The notes: generated by a model from the sequence alone, not told the origin. A DNA stretch of 64,000 bases from Mycobacterium sp. MBM (GCA_021648845.1 JAKJHY010000001.1:1-64000); one strand, 5' to 3'. Counted from the stretch's first letter, positions 1-10,221 are shown. Translations and numbers: made by a program.

Positions 1-2
1 GG

Positions 3-410
3 CGCCCGATCGGGGCCGGACGTAGCACCCGGACGGTGGGGCGGCGGTTGCGGCGGGCGTTGGAGCACCGCGACCGCACCTGTGTGGTGCCCGGGTGCGG
101 GGCCACCCGCGGTTTGCATGCCCATCATCTGGTGCATTGGGAGGACGGCGGGCCCACCGAACTGTGGAATCTGGTGTTGCTGTGCGCATTTCATCACCGG
201 ATGCATCACCGCGGCGGGATCACCCTGACCGAGCCGGCCGACAACTTGAAAGTCACCGACAGCGACGGCGCGGAGCTGACCGGCCGGTCACTGGCCCGCC
301 CACCCACCACCGCCCCACCCGATGTGCCGCCGTGCCCCGGCCCGAAAGGCGAACGCGCCCAATGGTGGTGGTACACCCCGTATGAACCACCACCAGCCTC
401 GACCAACTAG
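3..410 (+). CDS. HNH endonuclease domain protein (DUF222/13E12 repeat family), 3' part only
   Basis: Only the C-terminal part lies in the window; the frame is open from the first bases, so the gene starts further left. The visible 135 or so residues contain a Cys pair (CVVPGC) followed by an HNH nuclease core: a His pair in AHHLVHW, the Asn of ELWNLVLLC, and the terminal His cluster FHHRMHH. Such modules sit at the C terminus of the mycobacterial DUF222/13E12 repeat proteins, which occur in many copies per genome and whose role is uncertain (probably a mobile or domesticated endonuclease). The tail after the nuclease is Pro-rich. A GTG at 36 could be read as a start, but the conserved residues just upstream (RSTRTV) argue that it is internal. 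Confidence 0.85.
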   Translation, partial: RPIGAGRSTRTVGRRLRRALEHRDRTCVVPGCGATRGLHAHHLVHWEDGGPTELWNLVLLCAFHHRMHHRGGITLTEPADNLKVTDSDGAELTGRSLARPPTTAPPDVPPCPGPKGERAQWWWYTPYEPPPASTN

Positions 411-514
411 GTCGACATCGCGTCCCGGGTCGTCACCCATAGCACCACAAGGGCAGCCCGCTCGGGCCTGGTCTAACGATGCACAGGAGCCGGCATTGCT
501 GACATCGGACCGCC

Positions 515-1375
515 TCAGCGATGCGGAACGTCCGGCACGGTCGTGCAGATGAAATCGTCGATCAGGTCGATCACCTCGTCGGGGGCTTCCACCTGGGCGA
601 AATGCCCTACGTCGGGCAGGACCTCGAGCCGGCAATCCGGCCTCGCCTCCAACGCCGAATAGGCATGGTCCACCGGGATGATGTCGTCCTTCTCCCCCCA
701 GATCGCAAGCACCGGGAGGCCTTCACGCAGATTCAGCCGGTTGAGCGCGCTCACCGACTGCCCCCGATAGTCCACCACTGAACGCAGCGTCCGCAAGAAG
801 GCGTCACGGGTCTCGCTGTCGGCGAAAGACGAATATGCCGACCACATTTCGGCGCCTCGCGGTGAGCGCAAGCCGGCCGCACTCAACCACGACTTCACCG
901 CATTACCGGCCTTCAGGACCGGCGACGGTGCGATCACCGGCATCACGAATTCCGCGCCCGGTGCCGCGAGCAAGCGCAGGATCCAGCCCACGTCGGGGCC
1001 GAGCCCACCGCTGCCGATCAGCACGAGGCGCCGGCAGTAGTCGGGGTGCTGATAGAGGAACTGCATCGCCACCCCACCGCCCAGGGAGTGGCCCACCACG
1101 GTCGCGGAGTCCACGCCGAGTTCGTCGAGCAGATCCCGCAGGCCCACGGCGAAGGCGCCCAGAGAATAGTCGGTGCGCGGCTTCGACGACTGGCCATGCC
1201 CGAGCAGGTCAGGAGCAATCACGCGATACTTCTTGGCAAGCCGGGGCAACACCGCACGCCAGGTCTGCGCGCTACCGGCCATCCCGTGGATCAGCAACAG
1301 GACTTCGTCCCCGTCACCCTCGTCCACGACCGCCTGTCGCACGCCGTGAATCTCGATGAACTTCGTTTCCGTCAT
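515..1375 (-). CDS. alpha/beta hydrolase
   Basis: A 286-residue alpha/beta hydrolase. The oxyanion-hole segment LIHGMAG lies near residue 30, the nucleophile elbow GHSLGGG near residue 96, an acidic residue follows in WGEKDDIIP, and the catalytic His is in DVGHFAQVEAP near the C terminus, giving a complete Ser-Asp-His triad. The ATG at 1375 is preferred over an upstream start because GGGAGC precedes it at ribosome-binding distance. No signal peptide is visible, so it is probably cytosolic. It lies 69 bases downstream of the cytochrome P450 gene on the same strand and may be co-transcribed, which would fit hydrolysis of an ester or ring-cleavage product of a hydrophobic substrate. The substrate cannot be told from sequence. 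Confidence 0.85.
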   Translation of the reverse strand: MTETKFIEIHGVRQAVVDEGDGDEVLLLIHGMAGSAQTWRAVLPRLAKKYRVIAPDLLGHGQSSKPRTDYSLGAFAVGLRDLLDELGVDSATVVGHSLGGGVAMQFLYQHPDYCRRLVLIGSGGLGPDVGWILRLLAAPGAEFVMPVIAPSPVLKAGNAVKSWLSAAGLRSPRGAEMWSAYSSFADSETRDAFLRTLRSVVDYRGQSVSALNRLNLREGLPVLAIWGEKDDIIPVDHAYSALEARPDCRLEVLPDVGHFAQVEAPDEVIDLIDDFICTTVPDVPHR

Positions 1376-1444
1376 CGCAGCTCCCGTCCCCCGACACACC
1401 GAGCCTACTGACCGGTAACTTGCCCTGGCAACCGGCGGGCTCGA

Positions 1445-2653
1445 TCAGGTGCGAGCAGCGATGCGTACCGGCAGCGAATCCACGCCGATGCCGACATTGT
1501 GAACCGGTCCCCCGCCCGCCCACACAGCCGGTCCCAGCAACTCGATGTCGTATCCGGCGGCCAGCGTCGCGAGCACCACCTGCACCTCCTTGCGCGCCAG
1601 ATTCGCCCCGAGACAGTAGTGCACACCCCCGCCACCGAACGACACGTGCGGGTTGGGCGATCGGTGGATATCGAACCGGAACGGATCCTCGAACACCGAT
1701 TCGTCCCGATTACCCGACGGATACCAGAACAGCACCCGGTCACCGGAGCGGATGTCCTGTCCACCGATGGTCACATCGCAGGTGGCGGTACGGCCGAAGA
1801 ACAACACCGGGCTGGCCCAGCGGATCGCCTCATCGGCGGCGGTGGCAGCGAGCCCAGGCAGCGACCGCAACTCGGCCAGTTGAGCCGGATGATGCACCAG
1901 CTCGATAACGCCTTGCGTCAGGGCATTTCGGGTGGTTTCGCTGCCGGCAATCGACAGGATCAGGAAGAACATCTCCAGTTCGAACCCGTCGAGTTGGCCG
2001 GCGAGAGTGGTCCACACATCGTCGGTGGGATGCGCGCGCTTGTCCGCGGTGAGCCGCTGCGCATACTCGAACAGTTCGACCTGCAACCCCAGTCGGTCGT
2101 CCTCGGAGTAGCCGCGATACGGATCGCCCGATTTGAGGAGGTGATCGACCCGCTCGAACACCCAGGGCCGGTCGGACTCGGGGATACCGACGATGTCGGC
2201 GATGAGGTGCATCGGCACCTGGTAGGCGATATCACGCACGAAATCGCAGGTACCGCCCGCGGCGGCGGCCAGGATCGCACGAGTACGCGCGGTGATGAGT
2301 TGCTCGAGCCTGCCGATCATGCGCGGCGTGAACTCCGAGGTGATGATCCGGCGCATCAGCGCCTGTTCGGGTGGATCCATCGACACCAGCGTCGGCCCGG
2401 CCGACAGCAGCGGGTCCGGCGCCATCATCGGACCGCCCTTCGCCTCGAACGTCTTCCAATCCCGATTGGCCTGCTGGATCTCCGGGTGGGTGACGATCGA
2501 CCAGAACGGGATCGGCGGGATCCCCGGGCGGCCGTGCACCGCAACGTGCCGGTGTACGGCACCTCGGGCGCGCAGTTCGGTGAAGATGTCGTGCGGGAAG
2601 CCGTGCGTGTACAGCTGCGGGTCCGTCAGATCGACGTCCAAGACCGGGGTCAT
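1445..2653 (-). CDS. cytochrome P450
   Basis: A 402-residue soluble bacterial cytochrome P450 monooxygenase. The I-helix oxygen-activation motif AGSETT is at about residues 236-241, the K-helix ExxR (EAIR) at about 275-278, and the heme-binding loop FGGGGVHYC at about 339-347, with Cys347 as the thiolate ligand. The resemblance is to the mycobacterial CYP125/CYP142/CYP124 group, which hydroxylates sterol side chains and methyl-branched lipids, but the family number cannot be assigned here. It starts within the last four bases of the upstream TetR gene (ATGA overlap), so the two are translationally coupled and the regulator probably controls the P450. No ferredoxin gene is adjacent. Confidence 0.92.
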   Translation of the reverse strand: MTPVLDVDLTDPQLYTHGFPHDIFTELRARGAVHRHVAVHGRPGIPPIPFWSIVTHPEIQQANRDWKTFEAKGGPMMAPDPLLSAGPTLVSMDPPEQALMRRIITSEFTPRMIGRLEQLITARTRAILAAAAGGTCDFVRDIAYQVPMHLIADIVGIPESDRPWVFERVDHLLKSGDPYRGYSEDDRLGLQVELFEYAQRLTADKRAHPTDDVWTTLAGQLDGFELEMFFLILSIAGSETTRNALTQGVIELVHHPAQLAELRSLPGLAATAADEAIRWASPVLFFGRTATCDVTIGGQDIRSGDRVLFWYPSGNRDESVFEDPFRFDIHRSPNPHVSFGGGGVHYCLGANLARKEVQVVLATLAAGYDIELLGPAVWAGGGPVHNVGIGVDSLPVRIAART

Positions 2654-3240
2654 GCGTGTTCTCCTATGGCTTGGCGGATGAGCGCACGCACTGCTGCGGC
2701 ATCGGTCACCTCACCGAGCAACAGCCGCCGGTAGACCAGGCCCCCGGCCAGCATGTCCACCAGCGCATCGACATCGGTCGCCCTCGCGATGTCCCCGCGC
2801 CCGCGAGCCCGCTCCACCGCGTCGATCGCCTGCTGACGGCAGCGTCCGGCGAAGGTACGCACGGTGCCGCGGATCGCTTCGTCATTGGCCGCTTCGGCCA
2901 GCAATGACGGCAGCAGCGCAGCGAGTTCGGGCTCCGTGAGCATCTCGGCGATCGGCAACAGCGCGGCGAACAGATCGTCGACCAGCGACCCGGTGTCCAC
3001 GCCGTCGACAGGCCGGGTGATCGACGCGGCAACGTACTGGAACAACTCGTACTTGCCGGGCCACCGACGATAGATCGACGCCCTCCCGACGCCCGCACGG
3101 GCCGCGATCCCCTCGATGGTCGCACCGCCCCACCCCTTCGCGGCGGCCTCGGCGACCGTGGCGCTCACGATGGCCGCATCCAGGCGATCGTCTCGTGGTC
3201 GGCCGCGACGGGCCGCGGCCGCCGGTGTGCTCGTCGTCAC
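2650..3240 (-). CDS. TetR-family transcriptional regulator
   Basis: A 196-residue TetR-type repressor. A basic Ala-rich N terminus (RRGRPRDD) precedes the helix-turn-helix segment GATIEGIAARAGVGRASIYRRW at about residues 39-60; the rest is the helical ligand-binding domain. I chose the GTG at 3240; an in-frame TTG at 3258 would add six residues. The gene overlaps the P450 gene by four bases. Only 62 bases separate it from the dehydrogenase gene upstream on the same strand; this gap contains a direct repeat ATTGAT around TTCCGGAA that could hold its own promoter or operator. Autoregulation together with the P450 is the usual arrangement but is inferred here. Confidence 0.88.
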   Translation of the reverse strand: MTTSTPAAAARRGRPRDDRLDAAIVSATVAEAAAKGWGGATIEGIAARAGVGRASIYRRWPGKYELFQYVAASITRPVDGVDTGSLVDDLFAALLPIAEMLTEPELAALLPSLLAEAANDEAIRGTVRTFAGRCRQQAIDAVERARGRGDIARATDVDALVDMLAGGLVYRRLLLGEVTDAAAVRALIRQAIGEHA

Positions 3241-3302
3241 ACCCCGATACTGGTCCAATCAATTCCGGAAATCAATGGTCTCGTTATTTTTCCCTGGTGA
3301 GG

Positions 3303-4313
3303 TCAGCCATCGGAGACGGTCACCACCACCTTGTCCCCGCCACGCCGAGCGGCCGAGTCGAACGCACGGGCCGCATCCTCCAGACCCTGCCGCTCGGTGA
3401 CCAGCCGATCGAGGTCCACACCACCGACCGCCAGTGCCATCGCACGCCGATAGGTGTCCTTCATCCGGCGGACCATCGCAAAAGTCAGGCCCTTGCGTCG
3501 CGCCGTCGCCGCCGGAAACGACGAGTGATCCTGGGTAGGGATACCCGCGAGCGCCACCCGTCCGCCCGGGCGGACCGCGGCTACCGCGGTGGCGATCCCT
3601 GCGTCGCTACCGGCCAATTCGATCACCACATCGACGCCGCGACCGTGGGTGGCATCCAAGATCTCGGCGACCCCCTCCTCGGGCGACCACGCGGCGGCGG
3701 CACCGTGGCGCAACGCCGTCGCTCGCCGGTGCACAAGTGGTTCGGTCACGAACACCCGTGTCGCGCCGGCGCGCAATGCCACTTGGACCGCGAGCACACC
3801 GATCGGCCCGGCACCGACCACCAAGACGTCGACCCCCGGCTGCAGGTGGCTGACGTCCACGGCGTGAATGGCCACCCCCAGCGGTTCCAGCAGCGCCCCC
3901 GCGTCGTCGCTGAGGTCATCGGGCAACGGATGCAGCAGGTGGTCCGGCCACACCATACGCTCCCGCAACGCGCCGTCCAGCGTGCCGTGGCCGGCGAATT
4001 GAACTGTCGGACAGAGATTGTGATGCCCGGCGAGGCACCACTCGCAGACCCGGCACGGGATGGCCGGATCGACAGCCACCCGCCGACCGGCGTATGGGCC
4101 GGTGACAGCCCGCGCCGCGAACTCATGGCCGGGCACCACGGGATGTTCGATCCGGTTCTCCCCGATACCGCCATCGGTGAACCAATGCAGATCCGAACCG
4201 CAGATGCCCACCGACGTCACCGCGAGCAACGACCAGCCGGGCGGGGCGTCACCGGGATCATCTTCGGTGCCGACCCGCAGATCACCGACAGCATGCAGCC
4301 GCGCGGCACGCAT
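3303..4313 (-). CDS. zinc-dependent alcohol/polyol dehydrogenase (MDR superfamily)
   Basis: A 336-residue medium-chain zinc dehydrogenase of the sorbitol/L-idonate/threonine dehydrogenase type. Catalytic zinc ligands are suggested by GICGSD and GHEFA, and the structural zinc by the four-Cys lobe CRVCEWCLAGHHNLC. The NAD(P)-binding fold begins at VLVVGAGPIGVLAVQ. The ATG at 4313 is 14 bases after the araA stop, so it is the last gene of the arabinose operon. Its position suggests oxidation of a polyol or pentose (for example L-arabinitol, or an arabinose/galactose derivative) feeding the same pathway. That substrate is inference; the family is specific only to the level of secondary alcohols. 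Confidence 0.88.
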   Translation of the reverse strand: MRAARLHAVGDLRVGTEDDPGDAPPGWSLLAVTSVGICGSDLHWFTDGGIGENRIEHPVVPGHEFAARAVTGPYAGRRVAVDPAIPCRVCEWCLAGHHNLCPTVQFAGHGTLDGALRERMVWPDHLLHPLPDDLSDDAGALLEPLGVAIHAVDVSHLQPGVDVLVVGAGPIGVLAVQVALRAGATRVFVTEPLVHRRATALRHGAAAAWSPEEGVAEILDATHGRGVDVVIELAGSDAGIATAVAAVRPGGRVALAGIPTQDHSSFPAATARRKGLTFAMVRRMKDTYRRAMALAVGGVDLDRLVTERQGLEDAARAFDSAARRGGDKVVVTVSDG

Positions 4314-4327
4314 CAAACCCCTTTCGG

Positions 4328-5839
4328 TCAAAGCCCGGCAGCGACACGGTGATACACGTCGTTCCACCTCAACTCGTGCCGAAAACTGCGCACGGTCGTG
4401 GTGTCGTCGATGACGAGTAGTTCGGTATCGGTCATCATCGCGAAATCGTCGATCACCTCGGTGCCGACAGCGGTGGTCAGGACAGTATGGTGCGGCGCAC
4501 CGGCCATCAGCCATGCCTCCGCCGACGTCGACCAGGTCGGCAGTGGCTCCCACACCGCGCAGGCCACCGGAAGGTTCGGCAGCTCCTGATCCGGTTCGGT
4601 GACGTGAACCTCGTTGGCCACCAGACGGAATCGACTACCCATATCGCAGATCCCGAGAATCACCGCATCGGCCGAGGCCGCGGTGAAGCGCAGCCGGACC
4701 GGGTCGTCACGGTCACCGATCGACAGCGGGTGCACCTCCAGAGTGGGTGTGCCCGATGCAATACTCGGGCACACCTCGAGCATATGGGCCCCAAGGATAC
4801 GTTCGCGGCCGGGCGTCAGATCGTAGGTGTAGTCCTCCATGAACGACGTCCCGCCCGGCAGGCCCTCGCCCATCACCTTCACCGTGCGCAGCATCATCGC
4901 CGTCTTCCAGTCACCCTCCCCGCCGAAGCCATAGCCGTCGGCCATCAGCCGCTGCACCGCAAGTCCCGGCAGCTGCCGCAGGCCGCCCAGATCTTCGAAG
5001 TTCGTGGTGAACGCATGGAATCCGCCCTCCACGAGAAACTTTCGCAGACCAAGCTCGATCTGTGCGCCGTGCCGCAACGATATGTGCCGGTCACGACCGG
5101 GCAACAACGCCGGATCGACCCGGTAGGTGTGCTCGTACTCCCGCACCAGCTTGTCGATATCCGCCGAGCGGACCCGTTCAACGACGTTGACCAGGTCGTT
5201 GACGCCGTAGGCTTCGATCGAGGCGCCGAAATGTGCTTCGGCCTCCACCTTGTCACCCTCGGTGACCGCGACACCACGCATGTTGTCACCGAACCGCGCG
5301 ATCTTGAGGGTCGACAACTCGGCCACACCGAGGGCCGCGCGCACCCACGACCCGATCCGGGATCGAGTGTGCGGATCACTGACATGTCCGGCGACCGTCT
5401 TCCGCGAGGTCGACAACCGGGTTTGGATGTAGCCGAACTCCCGGTCTCCGTGGGCCGCCTGGTTGAGATTCATGAAGTTCATATCGATGCTCTGCCAGGG
5501 CAGCTCGACGCCGAACTGAGTGTGCAGATGCAGCAGCGGTTTGCGCAGCAACTTGAGCCCGCGGATCCACATCTTGGCCGGCGAGAAGGTGTGCATCCAG
5601 GCGATCACTCCGATGCACTCCGGCGACGCGCTGGCGTCGGCCAGCACGCGGGCAATCTGGTCGGGGTCTGTCACGACCGGCAGCCAGCGCACCTGCACCG
5701 GAATCTCGACACTGCCATCGAGCATGTCGGCAATCTGGCGGCTCTGCTCGGCCACCTGCGCCAGGGTCTCGGGGCCGTACATCGACTGGCTACCGGTGAC
5801 CAGCCAAACCTGGCTGCTGACGAGTCGGGACGCGATCAT
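4328..5839 (-). CDS. araA: L-arabinose isomerase
   Basis: A 503-residue L-arabinose isomerase, the usual length of the family (about 500). It converts L-arabinose to L-ribulose with Mn2+. The family N terminus [16 protein letters not shown] is present, as are the conserved segments [10 protein letters not shown] and [10 protein letters not shown] near the active site. The ATG at 5839 overlaps the end of araD by four bases and is preceded by AGGAGAACC, a strong ribosome-binding site; the open frame extends upstream but that part is out-of-frame araD sequence. With araB and araD it forms the complete route from L-arabinose to D-xylulose 5-phosphate. Confidence 0.96.
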   Translation of the reverse strand: MIASRLVSSQVWLVTGSQSMYGPETLAQVAEQSRQIADMLDGSVEIPVQVRWLPVVTDPDQIARVLADASASPECIGVIAWMHTFSPAKMWIRGLKLLRKPLLHLHTQFGVELPWQSIDMNFMNLNQAAHGDREFGYIQTRLSTSRKTVAGHVSDPHTRSRIGSWVRAALGVAELSTLKIARFGDNMRGVAVTEGDKVEAEAHFGASIEAYGVNDLVNVVERVRSADIDKLVREYEHTYRVDPALLPGRDRHISLRHGAQIELGLRKFLVEGGFHAFTTNFEDLGGLRQLPGLAVQRLMADGYGFGGEGDWKTAMMLRTVKVMGEGLPGGTSFMEDYTYDLTPGRERILGAHMLEVCPSIASGTPTLEVHPLSIGDRDDPVRLRFTAASADAVILGICDMGSRFRLVANEVHVTEPDQELPNLPVACAVWEPLPTWSTSAEAWLMAGAPHHTVLTTAVGTEVIDDFAMMTDTELLVIDDTTTVRSFRHELRWNDVYHRVAAGL

Positions 5840-6537
5840 TGGTTCTCCTGCGGGATGTCGGAAGCCTGGCCGTACACGTTCTGATAGCGATCGAAAAGCG
5901 CGGTGACATCGGCGGCGTCGATGGGCGGGGTCGACCCGAGCTGACGACTGATGTGCACGGTGCGGGCCACATCCTCGACCATGACTGCCGCCTTGACGGC
6001 GTCCCGTGCGGTTCGACCGATGGTGAACGGCCCGTGGTTTCGCATCAACACTGCCGGAGATCGACTGTCCCGCAACACCTCCACGATGCCCCGGCCGATG
6101 GAGTCGTCGCCGATCAACGCGAACGGCCCCACCGGGACATCCCCCCCGAACTCGTCGGCGATCATCGTCAGCACACACGGGATCGGCTCGCCGCGCGCCG
6201 CCCACGCGGTCGCGTACGTCGAATGCGTGTGCACCACACCGCCCACCTCGGGCATGTGCCGGTACACATAGGCGTGCGCCGCGGTGTCCGAGGAGGGGCT
6301 GAGCGCCCCGTCGACCAGGTTGCCGTGCAGGTCGCACACCACCATGTCCTCGGCGCGCAGCGACGCGTACTCGGCACCCGAAGGCTTGATGACCATAAGG
6401 TCGCGCCCCGGCACCCTGGCCGAGACATTGCCCGCGGTCCAGATGACCAGCTCGTACCGGGTGAGCAGGGCATGCAGATCGCACACCTGTTGGCGCAGTT
6501 CGGAAACGACACGATCGACATCGGAAGTGATCGTCAT
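5836..6537 (-). CDS. araD: L-ribulose-5-phosphate 4-epimerase
   Basis: A 233-residue class II aldolase-fold epimerase converting L-ribulose 5-phosphate to D-xylulose 5-phosphate, the last step before the pentose phosphate pathway. Metal-binding histidines are in [12 protein letters not shown] (near residue 100) and in [11 protein letters not shown]; phosphate-binding residues are in GNVSAR and KPSGAEY. Length matches AraD/UlaF/SgbE (about 230). It overlaps araB upstream and araA downstream by four bases each, so B-D-A are translationally coupled. AraD is favoured over the ascorbate-pathway homologues because ribulokinase and arabinose isomerase flank it. Confidence 0.95.
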   Translation of the reverse strand: MTITSDVDRVVSELRQQVCDLHALLTRYELVIWTAGNVSARVPGRDLMVIKPSGAEYASLRAEDMVVCDLHGNLVDGALSPSSDTAAHAYVYRHMPEVGGVVHTHSTYATAWAARGEPIPCVLTMIADEFGGDVPVGPFALIGDDSIGRGIVEVLRDSRSPAVLMRNHGPFTIGRTARDAVKAAVMVEDVARTVHISRQLGSTPPIDAADVTALFDRYQNVYGQASDIPQENQ

Positions 6538-8201
6538 CGGAAGGCCCCCAACGGTTCCGGAGTTGCGATGCGTCGGAGCCGGCGCATCATGTCATTGCCA
6601 CGGCCGAACCAATCGTGGGCTGCCACGTACTCGCGGTACAGCCGGTCGTAGGCCGCCACGTTTGGTGGGACCGGCAGGTAGGCGTTGCGGGTCCGGCCTC
6701 CCATCCGCCTGGCAGCCGACCTCACATCGGGGTAGGCACCGGCGGCCACCGCCGCGTGAATGGCCGATCCCAGCGCCGGCGCCTGGGTCGAGGGCACCGT
6801 GGACAGCGGAAGACCCACGACATCGGCATAGATCTGCATCAACAACTGGTTCTTCAGCAATCCGCCGGCGATCACCAGCTCATCGACGCGGATGCCCGCG
6901 CTCACGAAGGTCTCGACGATCATCCGGGTACCGAACGCCGTCGCCTCCAGCAATGCCCGGTACATGTCCACGCAGGTGGTGTGCAGGGTCTGCCCGATCA
7001 TCACGCCGGACAATTCGTGATCCACCAATACGGACCGATTCCCGCTGTGCCAGTCCAACGCGACCAGACCGTGCTCTCCGACCTGCTGCCTGCTCGCCAG
7101 TTCGGTCAGATGGTCGTGCAGTGATATGTCCCGTCGCCGCGCCTCGACCTGGAAGCTCTCGGGCACGCAATTGTCGACATACCAGCCGAAGATGTCTCCC
7201 ACACCGGACTGTCCGGCCTCGTAACCCCAACTGCCCGCTGAGATTCCTCCGTCGACCACCCCGCACATTCCGGGCACATCGCGCAGCACATCGGAGTTCA
7301 TCACATGACAGGTCGAGGTGCCCATGATCGCGACGAGGTGCCCGGCTTCCAGAGCATCGGCCGCGGCCACGGTCACATGCGCGTCCACGTTGCCGACCGC
7401 CACCGGGATACCGACCGGCAGGCCGGTCCACCCGGCTGCCTCCTCGGTCAGCAATCCGGCTCGGTCACCGAGGGCCCCGATCGGGGCAGCCAGCTTCTCG
7501 GTCACGAAATCGCCGAATCCAGGCCGCAATTCGCCGAGAAACTGCCGCGAGGGATACTCGCCGTCCTGCCGGATACCCTTGTAGCCGGCGCTACACGCGT
7601 TGCGCACGTAGCGTCCACACAGTCTCCACACGATCCAGTCAGCCGCCTCCACGAAATGATCCATCGCCGCATAGACCTGCGGATCCTCGTCGAAGATCTC
7701 CAGCCCCTTCGCGAACTCCCACTCGCTGGAGATCAGTCCGCCGTACCGGGACAGCCAGGATTCGCCCCGTTGTGCAGCGAGGGTGTTGATCTCGTCGGCC
7801 TGCGACTGCGGGGAATGGTGGCGCCACAGCTTGCCGTACGCATGGGCCCGGTCGGCAAAACCATCCAGCTGACACAGTGGAGTCCCATCCTCGAGAACCG
7901 GCACCATGGTGCAGGCGGTGAAATCGGTTCCGATGCCGATGATGTCGCAAGGATCGACCCCGGATTCGGCCACGGCGGCCGGGACGGCGCTGCGCAAGAC
8001 GTCCAGGTAGTCCTCGGGTACCTGCAGCGCCCACTGCGCGGGCAGGCTACGCGTGCTCCCGGGCAGCGCGTCGGTGACGACACCGTGCCGGTAGGCGTGC
8101 TCGGCGACGGCGAGCTGGTGACCGTCGCTGACCCGCACGATCACTGCCCGCCCGGACAGGGTTCCGAAATCGACACCCACCGTGTACTTGTCGGCACTCA
8201 T
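6534..8201 (-). CDS. araB: ribulokinase (FGGY carbohydrate kinase)
   Basis: A 555-residue FGGY-family kinase phosphorylating L-ribulose. The N terminus [17 protein letters not shown] is the typical AraB phosphate-1 loop, and [18 protein letters not shown] near residue 93 and [10 protein letters not shown] near residue 290 are characteristic ribulokinase segments; the C-terminal lobe has [17 protein letters not shown]. Length agrees with AraB (about 560), longer than xylulokinase. Its ATG overlaps the end of the LacI-type repressor gene by four bases. All catalytic landmarks seem intact. Confidence 0.95.
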   Translation of the reverse strand: MSADKYTVGVDFGTLSGRAVIVRVSDGHQLAVAEHAYRHGVVTDALPGSTRSLPAQWALQVPEDYLDVLRSAVPAAVAESGVDPCDIIGIGTDFTACTMVPVLEDGTPLCQLDGFADRAHAYGKLWRHHSPQSQADEINTLAAQRGESWLSRYGGLISSEWEFAKGLEIFDEDPQVYAAMDHFVEAADWIVWRLCGRYVRNACSAGYKGIRQDGEYPSRQFLGELRPGFGDFVTEKLAAPIGALGDRAGLLTEEAAGWTGLPVGIPVAVGNVDAHVTVAAADALEAGHLVAIMGTSTCHVMNSDVLRDVPGMCGVVDGGISAGSWGYEAGQSGVGDIFGWYVDNCVPESFQVEARRRDISLHDHLTELASRQQVGEHGLVALDWHSGNRSVLVDHELSGVMIGQTLHTTCVDMYRALLEATAFGTRMIVETFVSAGIRVDELVIAGGLLKNQLLMQIYADVVGLPLSTVPSTQAPALGSAIHAAVAAGAYPDVRSAARRMGGRTRNAYLPVPPNVAAYDRLYREYVAAHDWFGRGNDMMRRLRRIATPEPLGAFR

Positions 8202-9226
8202 GAGCTCTCCTGGGCATCGGTCGTGCTGTCCCGGACGATCAATTCTGGGGCGAGCAACGGAACGTCTAACGTCGCTCCGTCAAGGGTTGCGATCACCAGC
8301 TCGATCGCGCGCTGACCAACCGCCTTGAAGTCCTGCCGGACGGTGGTCAGCGCGGGGTTCAGGTAGCCGGATTCCGGGATATCGTCGAAGCCGACGACGC
8401 TCACGTCCTCCGGAACACGGATTCCGCTCCGCGCGAAGGCGTGTAATACGCCGATCGCCATCTGGTCGTTGGCCACGAACACCGCGGTCGTGTCACGGCG
8501 ACGAGCGAGCTCACAGCCGATTTCGTAGCCGCGGGCAGGGGTCCAGTCCCCGAGCAACGACTCGCGTACCGCAAGACCGTTGTCGCGCATGGTGCCCTCG
8601 TAGCCGACGCGGCGCCCTTTGGCCTCGGTCCAGCTCGCCGGCCCCGCCACATGATCGATATGGCGGTGCCCGAGGTCGATGAGATGCTGGGTAGCTTGGC
8701 GTGCACCCGCGATCTGGTCCACCCCGACGCTGAGGCCGCGTCCGGAGAGATCACCTTCCACCACGATCAACGGCACACCGGGGTCCGCGGCGTGCGCGAC
8801 GGCGAGGGCGTCCTCTTGCGCCGCGATCATCACGATGGCCTCCACTGATTGGCGGGCCAGATGATCCAGTGAATCGCGCAGGGCCTCACGGGTCAGGTCG
8901 GCCAACGGGACCATGCTGGAGAAGTAGCCGGCCGCGCGGGCCGCCTCCTCCACCGAGCGTTGGATGCTCGACGGCCCGTACAGGGCGTCATTGGTGCCGA
9001 CGATGCCGATGATTCTGGACCGCCGGGTCACCAGGGCGCGGGCCGCGGTGTTGGGACGGTAGCCGAGCTCGGAGATCGCCTGCTCGACGCGGGCTTTGGT
9101 TGCCGGACGGATGCTCGGTGAGCCGTTGATCACCCGAGACACCGTCTGGTGGCTGACACCGGCCAGCCGGGCGACATCGGCCATCACCGGCTTACCGGTC
9201 ACCGGCTGGTTGGGTTGACTGCTCAT
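8198..9226 (-). CDS. LacI-family transcriptional repressor, probable arabinose/galactose regulator
   Basis: A 342-residue LacI/GalR regulator. The N-terminal helix-turn-helix reads ADVARLAGVSHQTVSRVING, followed by the hinge RPNTAARALVTRRSR and a periplasmic-binding-protein-like effector domain starting RIIGIVGTND. The ATG at 9226 overlaps the permease stop (ATGA); the longer open frame upstream is a shadow of the permease. It is encoded inside the operon it presumably controls, and three palindromic LacI-type sites lie between the two divergent sugar operons, the obvious targets. It therefore likely represses both arms and its own gene. The inducer (arabinose, galactose or a derivative) is not known. 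It is unrelated to enteric AraC. Confidence 0.92.
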   Translation of the reverse strand: MSSQPNQPVTGKPVMADVARLAGVSHQTVSRVINGSPSIRPATKARVEQAISELGYRPNTAARALVTRRSRIIGIVGTNDALYGPSSIQRSVEEAARAAGYFSSMVPLADLTREALRDSLDHLARQSVEAIVMIAAQEDALAVAHAADPGVPLIVVEGDLSGRGLSVGVDQIAGARQATQHLIDLGHRHIDHVAGPASWTEAKGRRVGYEGTMRDNGLAVRESLLGDWTPARGYEIGCELARRRDTTAVFVANDQMAIGVLHAFARSGIRVPEDVSVVGFDDIPESGYLNPALTTVRQDFKAVGQRAIELVIATLDGATLDVPLLAPELIVRDSTTDAQESS

Positions 9227-10221
9227 CCGGTCTTCCTCACCACTAGGCGCTGCACGAGAACGAATATCAGTAACAGGACGCCGGTCATGATCCGCGTCCA
9301 GTACGAGTCCAGGTTTGCGGCGGTCACGAACGTCTGGATGGTGCCGAGCACCAGCACCCCGATCACCGACCCGAGCACGAATCCCACCCCGCCGGAGAGC
9401 AGTACACCACCGATCACCGCCGCGGCGATGGCGTCGAGCTCCAGCCCGATGCCGTTGAGGCTGTAGCCGGAGAGCTTCTGCGTCGCGAGCAGCAAACCGG
9501 CCAGCCCCGCGCACAACCCGCTGATCGCGTAGACCGAGACCCGCGCGTGAGATACGTTGAGGCCCATCAACTGTGCCGACTGCCGGTTGCCCCCGACTGC
9601 GTACACCGTGCGGCCGAACCGGGTCGTGTGCAGAACGTATGCCGCCGCGGCGGTGACGGCGAGCGCGACGATGACCGACCATCGGATGTACTTGTCCTCG
9701 AAGAGATACACATAGTTCAGGCCGAACGCGCGCAGCGCCGGATCCTTGATCGGCAGCGAGTCGACGCTGAGCACGTAGCACAGGCCGCGGGCCAGGAACA
9801 TGCCCGCCAGCGTCACGATGAACGGCTGCACGTCGAAATACTCGATGGCCAAGCCCATCAGGAGACCGAGGGCGGGCCCCACCACGAGCACGGCGCCGAC
9901 GGCCAGCGGCATCGGCCAGCCGGCGCGCAGCGTGGTAGCCAGGATCACCGTGGACAGCGCCACCACCGCGCCGACGCTCAGGTCAATGCCGCCGGTGAGG
10001 ATGACGAACGTCATGCCGACCGCGAGGACGATGAGGTAGGCGTTGTCGACCAGCAGATTCAGAAACACCTGTACGGGGCTGGCGAAGTCGTAGGTGGCGA
10101 TGACCGCGATGAACATCACGACGAACAGCAACAGTGAGGCCAACGGGGACAGGTACCGCCCGCGGGCACGTCGCAGCAGGTCGGCGGCGAGGCCCGGACG
10201 GGCCAGGGTGGCCGTGCTCAT
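9223..10221 (-). CDS. CUT2 sugar ABC transporter permease, YjfF-like
   Basis: A 332-residue inner-membrane permease of the BPD_transp_2 family with about ten hydrophobic segments. The segment LAVGMTFVILTGGIDLSVGA (residues about 67-86) is the family hallmark, and AIAAAVIGGVLLSGGVG is the coupling region near the C terminus. It resembles E. coli YjfF, one of two permeases of the galactofuranose transporter. It overlaps the second permease gene upstream and the repressor gene downstream by four bases each. The two different permeases probably form a heterodimer, as in YtfT-YjfF. Confidence 0.9.
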   Translation of the reverse strand: MSTATLARPGLAADLLRRARGRYLSPLASLLLFVVMFIAVIATYDFASPVQVFLNLLVDNAYLIVLAVGMTFVILTGGIDLSVGAVVALSTVILATTLRAGWPMPLAVGAVLVVGPALGLLMGLAIEYFDVQPFIVTLAGMFLARGLCYVLSVDSLPIKDPALRAFGLNYVYLFEDKYIRWSVIVALAVTAAAAYVLHTTRFGRTVYAVGGNRQSAQLMGLNVSHARVSVYAISGLCAGLAGLLLATQKLSGYSLNGIGLELDAIAAAVIGGVLLSGGVGFVLGSVIGVLVLGTIQTFVTAANLDSYWTRIMTGVLLLIFVLVQRLVVRKTG

